The notes: generated by a model not told the origin, from the sequence alone. Positions 24,459 through 34,372 are shown, counted from the stretch's first letter. The stretch is DNA of 64,000 nucleotides from an uncultured Aquimarina sp. (GCA_947502885.1 CANNBP010000001.1:310001-374000), one strand, 5' to 3'. Made by a program: numbers and translations.

Positions 24459-25947
24459 AATCGAAAAAGGAAATATTGATGAATTAGTTGACAGGAGTAT
24501 TAGACACTTGATGGAAGAGTATAGAGAAATATCTGACTCTTATGGGTGGCATCAATATTTGGGTTCTGAAAAAATAGGAAATATAGCAAACGCACAAGCA
24601 TTGCTCATATTTAGATATTTTGATAGACAATTTGATAACAAGGTTAAAGTTTTAGAAACCTTGAGAAAAAATCAGCTTAAAGACGAAAACGATATTAAGA
24701 TTGATGGTGGCTGGACATACAGAACTAATTATACTTCTGCACCAACAACTGAATGCACTTGTTGGACTTTATCAGCTCTTACAAGAGAGTTAGATAGTAA
24801 TGATGAAGTAATTAATAAAGGAATTAATTGGTTATTGAATAATCATCCAAATTCGGATAAGGATTTGGGATGGGGAAGTGTTAAAGAAGATATTCCAAGA
24901 ACTTATGCTACTTGTTTAGCTTTAAGGATTTTAAAAAGATATGGAAGACAAAATACAGAGGAATTTAAAAGAGCACTAAGCTGGCTGAAAAATGCTAAAA
25001 ATAAAGATGGAGGCTGGGGAGACAATGAAAAAAATGAATCAACAATAACTCATACCGCGCATTCTGTAATAACTTTAATTTCTTGTGGGTATAAAAAAGA
25101 TTCAAGTATTGTAGATGATGCTTGTTCCTGGCTTTTAGCTCAGTATGAGGATCATGAAAACTGGATTGATATTCAAAATGGAGGGCTTCTTGAATTGTTA
25201 GATTTTGAAGGAAAAAGAATATCATATTACCATTATTCTGTACCCTGGGTTCTTGTAGCGCTTTTAAAATGCGATAGACTTAATACTTCTCAATTCTTTA
25301 CTTCATTTAAAGAGCTAATTGATAGTGAAGACGGCGGTAATTGGATTCATCCATTTCTAATGAATCAAAAACATCATACTATTTGGTCTAAACATGATTG
25401 TTTATTAGCTATTTATAATCTAAAAAAAGGTTGCCCAGATTGGAACTCTTTGAAATCAATAAAATTAAAAGGCGACAATGTTGTTTATGATTGTAAAGAT
25501 GATTCCGGGTTTTTTAGTTGGGTAAAAAATATAACTTTTTTCAAAAAAACAAATCCAAAGCCTAAATCAGAAGAAAGAAAAATAAGTTGGTGGATTATAG
25601 CTATTATTGCAAGTATTATAGCCATAATAATCAAAATCATTTTAGATTTTAAACCAAATTGGGTAGATGAAATTTTGATAGGTTCTGTTGTTGGCATGAT
25701 TGTACTTTTATTTAATCCCAAGCGTAGATATTATAAGGCTTTTTGGACGTCAATGACTCTTTTAAGTTCAATATCATTAATTCCTGCCTTTAATATTTCG
25801 GCTAATGTTGATACCACAAGTTTCGGAAAATTGGAAAAATTCTTATTCAAGCTAATTATTGATGACCCACACCCTATCATATATATTGTTTTAGGATGTG
25901 TTGCACTTGTTTGTTTATTATTAGATTATTATGAAAGAAAAAGATAA
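24448..25947 (+). CDS. prenyltransferase/squalene-cyclase-repeat protein with C-terminal membrane domain
   Basis: A 499-residue protein. Residues about 20-340 hold repeats of the alpha-barrel terpene-cyclase/prenyltransferase type: GGWTYRT, LGWGS, KDGGWGDNEKN and NGGLLELLD, with paired helices CWTLSALTREL, TCLALRILKRYG and HSVITLISCGY. The DXDD cyclase motif is absent, so catalysis as a cyclase is doubtful. Four hydrophobic segments follow (about 374-395, 404-421, 431-450, 472-492). The fold also occurs in binding modules. It overlaps both neighbours (11 and 17 bases). In this setting a membrane-bound sensor or effector is plausible; not demonstrated. Confidence 0.7.
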   Translation: MSLKIEKGNIDELVDRSIRHLMEEYREISDSYGWHQYLGSEKIGNIANAQALLIFRYFDRQFDNKVKVLETLRKNQLKDENDIKIDGGWTYRTNYTSAPTTECTCWTLSALTRELDSNDEVINKGINWLLNNHPNSDKDLGWGSVKEDIPRTYATCLALRILKRYGRQNTEEFKRALSWLKNAKNKDGGWGDNEKNESTITHTAHSVITLISCGYKKDSSIVDDACSWLLAQYEDHENWIDIQNGGLLELLDFEGKRISYYHYSVPWVLVALLKCDRLNTSQFFTSFKELIDSEDGGNWIHPFLMNQKHHTIWSKHDCLLAIYNLKKGCPDWNSLKSIKLKGDNVVYDCKDDSGFFSWVKNITFFKKTNPKPKSEERKISWWIIAIIASIIAIIIKIILDFKPNWVDEILIGSVVGMIVLLFNPKRRYYKAFWTSMTLLSSISLIPAFNISANVDTTSFGKLEKFLFKLIIDDPHPIIYIVLGCVALVCLLLDYYERKR

Positions 25948-26566
25948 TTTAGAAATGAAGATATCATCAACAAAATCAAGTAGGTATTGGTATTATTTAA
26001 GGCAACAGCTTGAAGGGGATTTGTCAGATGAAGAAACTTTGAAAGAAGCATTTGATCTTTTTATAGAGAGAATAGAATCAAGATATTTGAATATTATTAA
26101 TCATTTAGAAAAAGATGGAAAAAGAGAAGGGGAGGGGTTTACTATTGTCACAATACTTTGTAGTTTAATAGAGTTTTTAGAAACAACACGAAGAGGAATA
26201 AATTTTGTAAATAAAAAATCTGGAGATTTATTAGAGTTTGAGTACAATAATGGGTGTAGCAAGAAGTTTTTTATCTCATTTTTAACTAAACAAAAATCAT
26301 TTTTACTATCAGAAGACTTGGCAAGAGAATTTTATTCGAATGTACGCTGTGCATTAATACATGAGGCTCAAACAAAGGGAGGTTGGAGAATTAGAGTTGA
26401 TACTCCTAAGCTGATTACTAAATATGACTCTGGATATATTCTTAATCCTGTAATATTAAACAAAAAGATTTATCAATATATTTATCTATATAAAAAAGAA
26501 CTATTCTCTAGTGAAGAACTAAAATTAGCTTTTATTAGAAAATTTGATAGTATTTGTGAAAATTAA
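25931..26566 (+). CDS. HEPN-like protein
   Basis: A 211-residue, mainly helical protein. The segment FYSNVRCALIHEAQTKGGWRI (about residues 137-157) contains an RxxxxH motif (RCALIH), the active-site pattern of HEPN RNases, within a sequence style (VRC-L-HEA-TK-GW) that I recall from uncharacterised proteins. There is no membrane segment. It overlaps the membrane protein gene by 17 bases and closes the HIT operon. HEPN domains act in abortive-infection and toxin systems as RNases or nucleotide-modifying partners; here that is an inference from one motif. Confidence 0.55.
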   Translation: MKEKDNLEMKISSTKSSRYWYYLRQQLEGDLSDEETLKEAFDLFIERIESRYLNIINHLEKDGKREGEGFTIVTILCSLIEFLETTRRGINFVNKKSGDLLEFEYNNGCSKKFFISFLTKQKSFLLSEDLAREFYSNVRCALIHEAQTKGGWRIRVDTPKLITKYDSGYILNPVILNKKIYQYIYLYKKELFSSEELKLAFIRKFDSICEN

Positions 26567-26731
26567 TTTTGTTTAAATTGCTATAAATAAAAGAAGTTTT
26601 GATTATTGATATTTAATAAATAAAGTATAAATTTCCCATCCATAATTTTAAATTCTAAAAATTGAGTCAATATAAAGTTTTATCGAAAAAAGGAATCATT
26701 CTTTGTTTATCATTTAAGTCTAAATTATAGT

Positions 26732-27781
26732 ATGATAGGAATCGAAATATTTTCTGGTCCTGGTGGGATGGGATTAGGTGCGAAATATGCTGGAATTGAT
26801 GTTGCATTAGCAGTTGAAAAAAATGCATACGCAGCTCAAACTTATTTAGCAAATCATAAGGAAACAACTGTAGTTGTTGATGATATTCAAAATATTAATG
26901 AGTTTCGTTATGACAAAAAAGGTGAGCAAACTATTCTTTTTGGTGGACCACCTTGCCAAGGATATTCTAAATCCAATAGAAAGACAAGATCAAATGAAAA
27001 CCCCAAGAATTGGTTATTCTTAGAGTTTATGCGTACAATAAATGTTGTTAATCCAGATTGGATAGTTATTGAAAATGTACCTGGTTTAAAAGGTATGGAT
27101 AATGGCTTTTTTCTTGAGAAAATATGTAATGATTTACATAGTTTAGGTTATACACCAAATTTTAAAATACTTAATGCAGTTAATTTTGGAGTCCCACAAA
27201 AAAGAGATAGAATATTTATTGTAGCTTCAAGGGATGGCATTGCTTTTGAATTTCCAACAGGGTCATTTGTAAATAACCATGTTAGTGTTTCAGATGCATT
27301 ATTTGATTTGCCTACACTTAAAAATGGTACTAAAGAAGATAGCCTAAAATATAAACATAAAGCTAAATCAGAATACGCCAAATTAATGCGTGGAAATTTA
27401 CGTAAATCAACTCAAAATTATGTTTCAAAAAATTCTGATTTAGTAATTGAAAGGTATAAACACATTAAACAAGGAAATAATTGGAATGACATTCCTCTTG
27501 AATTAATGTCTAATTATAAAGATCATACTCGTTGTCATCATGGAATATATAGAAGGCTTAAAGAAGATGAGCCAGCTTTTGTTATTGCTAATTATAGGAA
27601 AAGTATGTTAATACATCCAACAGAGAATAGAGGTTTATCTGTAAGAGAAGCTGCTAGATTGCAATCTTTCCCAGATACATATAAATTTTTTGGTTCTCTT
27701 GACCAAAAGCAACAACAAGTTGGAAATGCTGTTCCTCCGTTACTTGCTAAAGCGGTATTTGAACAAATAATGAAAAATTAA
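26732..27781 (+). CDS. DNA (cytosine-5)-methyltransferase
   Basis: A 349-residue methyltransferase with the C5 motifs in order: I FSGPGGMGLG, IV GGPPCQGYSKSN with the catalytic Cys75, VI ENVPGL, VIII QKRDRIF, IX SVREAARLQSFPD and X QVGNAVPPLLA. The target-recognition region lies between VIII and IX (about residues 185-275). The specificity cannot be read. It begins a four-gene operon with 8 bases to the HD gene. No recognisable restriction nuclease is nearby, so the methylation probably marks self DNA for a different type of effector. Confidence 0.93.
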   Translation: MIGIEIFSGPGGMGLGAKYAGIDVALAVEKNAYAAQTYLANHKETTVVVDDIQNINEFRYDKKGEQTILFGGPPCQGYSKSNRKTRSNENPKNWLFLEFMRTINVVNPDWIVIENVPGLKGMDNGFFLEKICNDLHSLGYTPNFKILNAVNFGVPQKRDRIFIVASRDGIAFEFPTGSFVNNHVSVSDALFDLPTLKNGTKEDSLKYKHKAKSEYAKLMRGNLRKSTQNYVSKNSDLVIERYKHIKQGNNWNDIPLELMSNYKDHTRCHHGIYRRLKEDEPAFVIANYRKSMLIHPTENRGLSVREAARLQSFPDTYKFFGSLDQKQQQVGNAVPPLLAKAVFEQIMKN

Positions 27782-27789
27782 CCAGAAAC

Positions 27790-28821
27790 ATGTGGAATAC
27801 TACAACATATGAGGAAAAATTAGGAGAAAAGCTAAAAGAACAATTTGGCAAAGAAAGAGGTGAGGAGTTATATACTCAATACACTACAGCTAGAAATACT
27901 CTCGTAGCGGATAATTTTTTTTCAGAAATAAAAGCGAAAGAAGCAAACCTTACCGATCATAGTGAACGACATATTTGTGATGTTCTTAATAATGTTGAAA
28001 AACTTCTTGGAAAACAAATTGAGATGTTTACAGGAATAGAGTTGTATTGTTTAGCATTAGTTGTTCTATTTCACGATGTAGGTAATATTGAAGGGCGAGA
28101 TGGACATAATTTGAATATCGCAGATACATATAACTTCGTACGAAAAAAAGAGCCAAGATATAACCATGAGAGAGCAGTAGTAATTAAAGCGGCTCAAGCT
28201 CATTGCGGTAAAGCAAAAGATGGAGGAAGAGATACCTTAAAAGATTTAGACGAAGTTGGTAATTTAGAAGGAGAAAAAATTGCCTTTAGAGATATAGCTG
28301 CTATTTTACGATTCGCAGATGAATTGGCAGAAGGCAACCAAAGGACTTCAAATTTTATGATTGAGAGGCATAAGTATGCTGAGAAGAGTGAGATTTTTCA
28401 TTTATATGCCCAGATGACAGAAGTTTTTATTGATAGACAAGGAGGGAGAATTGTTTTGACATACAATATCGATATAGATTCAGCAAAACACAATGCAGAA
28501 TCACTTAAAAAATTACTTGAATTTATTTATGTAAGAATAATTAAACTAGATGAAGAGAGAAGATATGCTAAATATTACTGTGATATTTTGGTACCTTTTA
28601 AGAAAACATCTATTCAATTTAATTTTTCAAAAGATGGACTACCTACTAATTTAGATATAGGTAAAATAGAAATACATGATAGGTTTCCAGTTCCAGGAGA
28701 AATGGATCCTGACTTAGAAAGTTTTCAGAATAGATTTAAAGAGTTAAAAATTGATGATTTATTAGTCTCATTGTTTGAAAAAAAAACTATAAAAACTATT
28801 GAAGATGGTAAGAAAGCATAG
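27790..28821 (+). CDS. HD-domain phosphohydrolase-like protein
   Basis: A 343-residue protein with a complete HD metal-site pattern: HSERHICDVLNN, then VVLFHDVGN (H95, D96), an AQAHCGKAK His, and IAAILRFADELAEG for the last Asp. These proteins hydrolyse nucleotides or cyclic nucleotides; the N-terminal 55 residues and the C-terminal 150 residues (beta-alpha mixed, ending EDGKKA) are additional. The start of the ORC/CDC6-like ATPase lies inside its 3' end. Within a modification-linked operon it may degrade nucleotides as an abortive-infection effector or control a signal; the sequence does not say which. Confidence 0.75.
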   Translation: MWNTTTYEEKLGEKLKEQFGKERGEELYTQYTTARNTLVADNFFSEIKAKEANLTDHSERHICDVLNNVEKLLGKQIEMFTGIELYCLALVVLFHDVGNIEGRDGHNLNIADTYNFVRKKEPRYNHERAVVIKAAQAHCGKAKDGGRDTLKDLDEVGNLEGEKIAFRDIAAILRFADELAEGNQRTSNFMIERHKYAEKSEIFHLYAQMTEVFIDRQGGRIVLTYNIDIDSAKHNAESLKKLLEFIYVRIIKLDEERRYAKYYCDILVPFKKTSIQFNFSKDGLPTNLDIGKIEIHDRFPVPGEMDPDLESFQNRFKELKIDDLLVSLFEKKTIKTIEDGKKA

Positions 28822-30553
28822 AAATCCTTTCGAGTTTGAAGCGGCCAATAATCTTTCAGATGAAGAAATTCTGGATTATTATATTGATGATTACAATTAT
28901 TCAAGGTTTATTAATACTACGAGAAATATATTTCTTGAAGGAGCACGAGGTACTGGCAAAACAATGTCCTTACTATATAATTCATTTAGAATACAATATA
29001 AAAAAGCAATTAAGGAGAATAAAGAAGTAGATTATAGCAGAATAGGAATTTATATTCCTTGTAATACTCCGTTATTTCATAAAAAGGAGCATTTACTATT
29101 AAAAGATGATTTTAAAGCATCGCTAATTACGGAACATTTTCTTGTTCTATCAATTGTTAATTCGATATCTAATACTTTATCAGAAATTAAAGAACTTGAT
29201 AATATAAATTCTGAATTAAGTGACGATCTTAAAAATCAAATAGAATATCTACTAGGAGCAGAACTAATGAAAGGAGTATCTTTTTTTAGAGCAATGTCAA
29301 TCTTTTCGGATAAAGAATCTACCGAAGCACAGAAAATAATTAATAATCAAAAAAATGATGAATTTTATCAAAATACATTAACATTTTCTTCTCTAGTAAT
29401 GCCTTTTCTGAAATGTATAAAACAAATAGGTTATTTAAAAGAATCTCATTTCTTGTTATTAATAGATGATGCTCATGATTTAAATATTGATCAAAAAAAA
29501 ACAATTAACTCATGGATTGCCTATAGGGATCATTCTCAATTTAGTTTTAAGGTAGCTACAGCAGAAACATCTCCAAATTTCATTACATCTACAGGAGGTA
29601 TGATTTTGGAAGGTCATGACTTCGTTTCAGTGGATATGTTAAAACCTTATCAAAACAAGGAATCTGAATTTGGAAAATTAGCAAAAAAAATAATATTAAA
29701 AAGACTTCAAAAATATGGTATTAATCAATCTGTAAATGATTTTTTTCCTATTAGTCCTAGTTTTAAAAATGATATTGATAAAGCTAGAGAAAAAGTTAGA
29801 AAAGATGCAATGAAGAAATATGATGGAGGTAGTGGATCTCAAATTTCTGATCATGTAGCTAAATATACAAGGGCTGAATATTTTAAATCTAGACCCTCCA
29901 AGGCCAATTTACCACCTTATTCTGGTTTTGAAACAATAATTGATGTTTCTACTGGTGTTATTAGAAATTTATTAGATCCTTGTTATTGGATGTATGATGC
30001 TGAGCTATCAGAAGGAGATAATAAGGTGGAATTAATTCCTCATAGAACGCAACAAAGTGTTTTAATTAGTAGAAGTAATAAATTATGGGAGAGATTAGAA
30101 GGACTTGATAAAACTGATGTAGACTGCTCTAAGGATCAAGCTGAACAAATTTTTAATTTGTTTGAAAATTTAATGGTTCATTTTAAGGGAAGATTAATGT
30201 CAGAATTATCAGAACCAAGAACTGTTACTTTTGTTATTACTTCACAAGATAAAGAGGTAATGGAAAAAATCACACCTTTACTAGATATAGCTCAAAAAGC
30301 TCAATTACTATATACAAGGCTTGGTAAAGATAAACGAACTAGTAAAAAAGTTACTGTTTATGTACCAAATAGGTTGTTATTGATAAGTAGAGGACTTGAT
30401 CCTCATGGACAATATGCTTCCGCATCTATAAAATCTAAGGATATTATGGCTGCAGCCAGTAATAATAAGAAAATTCCAATTCCAAAAACAAGTAGTACAG
30501 ATGATACTACACAAATAAGATTATTTGATAGTAATGGAGAAAAAAGAATATAA
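28805..30553 (+). CDS. ORC/CDC6-like AAA+ ATPase
   Basis: A 582-residue ATPase starting at ATG 28805; a TTG two codons earlier is also in frame. Walker A is EGARGTGKTM (G46-T53) and Walker B is FLLLIDDAHDL (about residue 222). The opening NPFEFEAANNL and YNYSRFINTTRNIFLEG are typical of large STAND/ORC-like ATPases in bacterial defence loci. The C-terminal third is mixed and may be a regulatory or DNA-contact part. It overlaps the HD gene by 17 bases, and the last gene of the operon starts inside its 3' end. Probable job: ATP-driven sensing or loading that controls its HD and Rossmann-like partners. Confidence 0.75.
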   Translation: MVRKHRNPFEFEAANNLSDEEILDYYIDDYNYSRFINTTRNIFLEGARGTGKTMSLLYNSFRIQYKKAIKENKEVDYSRIGIYIPCNTPLFHKKEHLLLKDDFKASLITEHFLVLSIVNSISNTLSEIKELDNINSELSDDLKNQIEYLLGAELMKGVSFFRAMSIFSDKESTEAQKIINNQKNDEFYQNTLTFSSLVMPFLKCIKQIGYLKESHFLLLIDDAHDLNIDQKKTINSWIAYRDHSQFSFKVATAETSPNFITSTGGMILEGHDFVSVDMLKPYQNKESEFGKLAKKIILKRLQKYGINQSVNDFFPISPSFKNDIDKAREKVRKDAMKKYDGGSGSQISDHVAKYTRAEYFKSRPSKANLPPYSGFETIIDVSTGVIRNLLDPCYWMYDAELSEGDNKVELIPHRTQQSVLISRSNKLWERLEGLDKTDVDCSKDQAEQIFNLFENLMVHFKGRLMSELSEPRTVTFVITSQDKEVMEKITPLLDIAQKAQLLYTRLGKDKRTSKKVTVYVPNRLLLISRGLDPHGQYASASIKSKDIMAAASNNKKIPIPKTSSTDDTTQIRLFDSNGEKRI

Positions 30554-31421
30554 CACACTGATAGCAGTACTTGGATGGGAAGACCGATTCTATGAGGGTA
30601 TTAAATCCGATTTAGAGAGTTATTCATTTCAACAATTAATAATATTACGTTATCAAGAATGTGATGATCTTACAATAAAATCAAGAGAGCTCATTGAAGA
30701 CATATGTACTAAAAATGAAATTGAACTAAAGTATCTAAAAATAAGTGATTTAGATACAGTAGATAAATGGAAGGTGTTTGATAGTTATTTTTCAAATGAA
30801 GATAATGTAGGGAAGAAGGTGCTTTTAGAAATTTCGACAATGCCTAGAGATACTATTTGGTCAGTTTTATATTTTTTAAACTCTTTGAATATTTCTATTG
30901 ATTATATATATCATACTCCGAAATCATATAATACAGACTGGTTATCAAAAGAACCGGGAAAACCAAGATTGTTGTTCAAACATTCAGGGATTTCAAAGCT
31001 AGGAATTCAAACTGCTCTTATAATATTAACAGGATTTGAAACGGAAAGAACAAAACAGTTAGTTCATTTTTTTGAACCAAAACTAATTTATTTAGGAGTT
31101 CAAAAAGGGAATCAGTTTGATAATGAAATAAGAAATGCTGAAAATCATGAATTAATAAAAGGTTATACTGAAACAAAAGAATTTGAATTAGATGCATATA
31201 CTGATGATAATGGCTATTCTAGTATAAAAAATCAAATAGACGAATTAAAAAGTAATTATAATGTAATTGTAGCTTCACTTGGACCAAAACCAACATCAAT
31301 AGCAATGTATAAAGCATTTTTAGATAACCCAGAAATAGCGTTGGCATATGTTCCCGCAAAAGAATTTAATAAGGAGTATTCATCTGGAATCGATACGAAA
31401 ATTTTCGGAATATTTAAGTAA
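30534..31421 (+). CDS. two-part Rossmann-like protein, fourth member of the methyltransferase operon
   Basis: A 295-residue protein starting at ATG 30534 (a TTG 9 bases upstream is possible), overlapping the ATPase gene by 20 bases. It appears to consist of two alpha/beta halves: YNTLIAVLGWEDRFYEGI with LIILRYQECDD and VLLEISTMPRDTIW in the first, and LIILTGFETERTKQL, YNVIVASLGPKPTSIAMYKAF and IALAYVPAKEFN in the second. The SLGPKPTS-type turn is like those of nucleotide-sensing Rossmann domains (CARF-like), but the match is by impression only. No catalytic motif is recognised. It may bind a nucleotide signal made or removed by the HD protein. Confidence 0.45.
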   Translation: MEKKEYNTLIAVLGWEDRFYEGIKSDLESYSFQQLIILRYQECDDLTIKSRELIEDICTKNEIELKYLKISDLDTVDKWKVFDSYFSNEDNVGKKVLLEISTMPRDTIWSVLYFLNSLNISIDYIYHTPKSYNTDWLSKEPGKPRLLFKHSGISKLGIQTALIILTGFETERTKQLVHFFEPKLIYLGVQKGNQFDNEIRNAENHELIKGYTETKEFELDAYTDDNGYSSIKNQIDELKSNYNVIVASLGPKPTSIAMYKAFLDNPEIALAYVPAKEFNKEYSSGIDTKIFGIFK

Positions 31422-31827
31422 ATAATAAAATGATTTTTCACGAGTTATTCCCGAAATCTTTCACAAAATAAATTCGGGTCAATAAAGAAATATTAGTATT
31501 TAAAAAATATTCAAATATGGATCTAATTGGAAATCTCTGAGAATCGCATATTTAAAAATTTCTGGACCGTTCGTTGTATGGAATATTCGATTTATGAGAA
31601 TTACGGATTTTACTTAGAAAAGTATTTTCACAGAATTTTTTAACGTTAAAGGAAAAATACAGTCAATTTTCACACATTTTTCACGAAATTCTTCACACAA
31701 TGAATTCTCGTAGGTACTATGAGTAATAGAAAAGTAATTTTACACTGTCAGAAACGTTCTAAATTTTAAATGATTATAATCCACATTTTAAATTGTCGTT
31801 AACAATTATCCTGGGATATTTTACATA
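31422..31827. other. gene-free stretch with degenerate direct repeat
   Basis: Between the defence-like operon and repeat R copy 4. Two related segments, TTTTTCACGAG...CTTTCACAAAATAAATTCGGG (31435-31478) and TTTTTCACGAAATTC-TTCACACAATGAATTC (31678-31708), are degenerate copies. The first contains CCCGAA/TTCGGG arms (31450-31478) that could act as a terminator-like stem for the operon. Nothing else is recognised. Confidence 0.35.
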
Positions 31828-32018
<191 letters not shown>

Positions 32019-32045
32019 GAATATACCTCCTAAAAGAAAACTTAA

Positions 32046-32786
32046 CTAATTAAACAATTCATTCTTAACAATTCCCTTTTGATGTAAAAAATACTGAATA
32101 GACACTTTTAGAACTCCCAATCCATAAGTGACACTACGACCAAAATTAATCGATGAACTCTCATTAGAATATGTTGTTGGACAAGTTATTTCTGCAACTT
32201 CAAATCCCTTATTAAAAATTTGACATAGCATTTGATTATCAAATACAAAATCACCAGAATTTTGTTCTAAAGCCAATGATTCCAATACTTCTCTAGAAAA
32301 AGCTCTAAATCCTGTATGATACTCAGATAGCTTTTGATTAATAATAATATTTTGAACCAAAGTTAGAAATCGATTTGCTACATATTTGTACAATGGCATT
32401 CCACCTTTTAGAGCTCCTTTTCCTAATATTCTAGAACCTAAAACTACCGGATATACACCGTTTGCAATTAGATAAACCATAGAGTGAATTAATTTGGGAG
32501 TATATTGATAATCCGGATGTAACATAACCACTATATCTGCATCTAATTCTAATGCTTTTTTATAACAGCTTTTTTGATTGGCTCCATATCCTTGATTGGT
32601 GTCATGCTTAATAACATGTTTAATTCCTAGTTCCTTAGCAATGGTAATCGTATTATCATAACTAAAATCATCAACCAAAATGACTTCATCAACTATTTCT
32701 AACGGAATTTCTTTGTAGGTTTTTTCTAATGTTTTAGAAGCATTATATGCAGGTAAAACGATGACTATTTTATTATTGTGAATCAC
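32046..32786 (-). CDS. GT2 family glycosyltransferase (dolichyl-phosphate-mannose-synthase-like)
   Basis: A 246-residue GT-A enzyme. KIVIVLPAYNASKTLEKTY, LVDDFSYDNT (nucleotide-binding Asp pair) and VVMLHPDYQY (DxD-like region) place it in the GT2 group close to polyprenyl-phosphate sugar synthases. There is no C-terminal membrane segment of the GtrB type. It shares one base with the GT87-like gene upstream, which would use a polyprenyl-phosphate sugar as donor, so the two likely act together in envelope glycan assembly. Confidence 0.85.
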   Translation of the reverse strand: MIHNNKIVIVLPAYNASKTLEKTYKEIPLEIVDEVILVDDFSYDNTITIAKELGIKHVIKHDTNQGYGANQKSCYKKALELDADIVVMLHPDYQYTPKLIHSMVYLIANGVYPVVLGSRILGKGALKGGMPLYKYVANRFLTLVQNIIINQKLSEYHTGFRAFSREVLESLALEQNSGDFVFDNQMLCQIFNKGFEVAEITCPTTYSNESSSINFGRSVTYGLGVLKVSIQYFLHQKGIVKNELFN

Positions 32787-34372
32787 TAATCTAAAACGAT
32801 TTTTTTTAATGTATAAGCTCCCCTCCTAGCACGTAAATCTGTTAAGTAATATACAGAATTATTAATCAACATTGGCTTTTTTTTAAGAGAATAATCAAAA
32901 GTAACTTGTTTTTGATCACAATAAATTTGATTGTTTTGTATAACACATCGTGTAGTATCTATATGGCTAACCAAAATGTTGGTTAACTCTGTTTCAGGAC
33001 CATTAATACCTATGGCATTATATGCGATATGATTATTCTGTAAAGAATAATCATAAATAATAAAGTACTTCTTTTTATCCAATGCATAATTAGATTTTGT
33101 GCCTTTTTCATCAATAAACAACTTGTATTGCAATGGTGCTAAAATCAACAGTACCACAAGGATCATTTTATAATTCAAAGCTTTACTAAAACCAGCATAA
33201 AAAATGAAGCCTAAGAAAAGCATAAACCATAATCTAGAAAATCTAAATATAATATGCGCATCTACAAAAATATTAAATGGAAAATTACACATGATAAAAA
33301 GTATCAAAACAAAAGTATAGGTTAAAACCTTATGCTTTTGTCTTTGTTTTATCATATGATATAAAGGAATCAACCAAAAAATTTGTGTATAAGTAGCGGT
33401 ATTAGATTGTAACAAAAACAAAGTAACAATCCATACTGATAGTAATACAAATAGGTCTTCCTTTTTCTGCAAACTAATAGAAATGGCAATTCCTAAAATA
33501 AAAGATTTTACAACCCATTTTATAATAATATAGGCTTCTTTACTATCAAAATTTGCTGTAGGATTATGATATGAATCGTATATAAATACTCTTTTTAAGA
33601 AAACATCTATAGATTGAGCACTATATTGAAAACTAATTGCACTTTTATTCGCTATAGTATTAGGAATTATTTCAAACACATATGTTCTCCATAATTCAAA
33701 ATCTAAAATGCTCATACTTATTAATATCAACAATAGACATATCAATGATGTTTTTAATATCATTTTGGGTTTCCAATGAAACACAAAAGATATTATATAA
33801 AATAGTGGGAATATTTTTATCAATATTGCAAAAGAAAACAATAAAGAAGTAATGTTCTCTCTATTATTTTTGATCATCAAATAGCCAAATATGACCAATG
33901 ATAATACTAAAAAATAGGACTGTCCAAATAGTATTTGATTTTTTATAGGTACAAAAAATAGTAGCGGAATTAAGGTTATCCACCATAAATCCTTTTTCAA
34001 TTCTTTGATCGCTAATTTATAAATTGTTATTAAAAAAAGTAAACAGCTTATTAGGTTAAATATAAGTTTTGCCAAGTACGCATTTTTAAATACGGTTAAA
34101 GGATAAAATACAAAACCATTAAAAGGACTATTAATATAAAAATCAGCAAATACCTCAGTATACCCCTCTTTCCATATATATTGATTAAAACTATAGATAT
34201 CAAAAATGATATCTTCTATGTTAGTTGTATTCTTAGCAATATGTGCTGCAAAAAAACTATTAGAAAAATCATGTAGCGAAAAGTTTAATGATTTTACCAA
34301 AATAAAAGTGATCAACGCTACTATCGGAAATAGGAACAATACACTCGGTTTTTTTAAATTAGCAATGCTCAT
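32786..34372 (-). CDS. GT87-like integral-membrane mannosyltransferase
   Basis: A 528-residue polytopic membrane protein with about 10-12 hydrophobic segments spread over residues 10-420, followed by a soluble C-terminal part (about 425-528) of beta character. The layout (FSLHDFSNSFFAAHI near the start, EGYTEVFADFYINSPFNGFVFYPLTV with acidic loop residues) fits GT87/DUF2029 polyprenol-phosphate-mannose-dependent transferases. It is divergent from the ABC exporter across 81 bases. The enzymatic assignment is by family style only. Confidence 0.65.
   Translation of the reverse strand: MSIANLKKPSVLFLFPIVALITFILVKSLNFSLHDFSNSFFAAHIAKNTTNIEDIIFDIYSFNQYIWKEGYTEVFADFYINSPFNGFVFYPLTVFKNAYLAKLIFNLISCLLFLITIYKLAIKELKKDLWWITLIPLLFFVPIKNQILFGQSYFLVLSLVIFGYLMIKNNRENITSLLFSFAILIKIFPLFYIISFVFHWKPKMILKTSLICLLLILISMSILDFELWRTYVFEIIPNTIANKSAISFQYSAQSIDVFLKRVFIYDSYHNPTANFDSKEAYIIIKWVVKSFILGIAISISLQKKEDLFVLLSVWIVTLFLLQSNTATYTQIFWLIPLYHMIKQRQKHKVLTYTFVLILFIMCNFPFNIFVDAHIIFRFSRLWFMLFLGFIFYAGFSKALNYKMILVVLLILAPLQYKLFIDEKGTKSNYALDKKKYFIIYDYSLQNNHIAYNAIGINGPETELTNILVSHIDTTRCVIQNNQIYCDQKQVTFDYSLKKKPMLINNSVYYLTDLRARRGAYTLKKIVLD

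Noticed and set aside
24448..25947. Active squalene or terpene cyclase
   Set aside because: The alpha-barrel repeats are present but the DXDD motif is not visible, and four membrane segments are appended.
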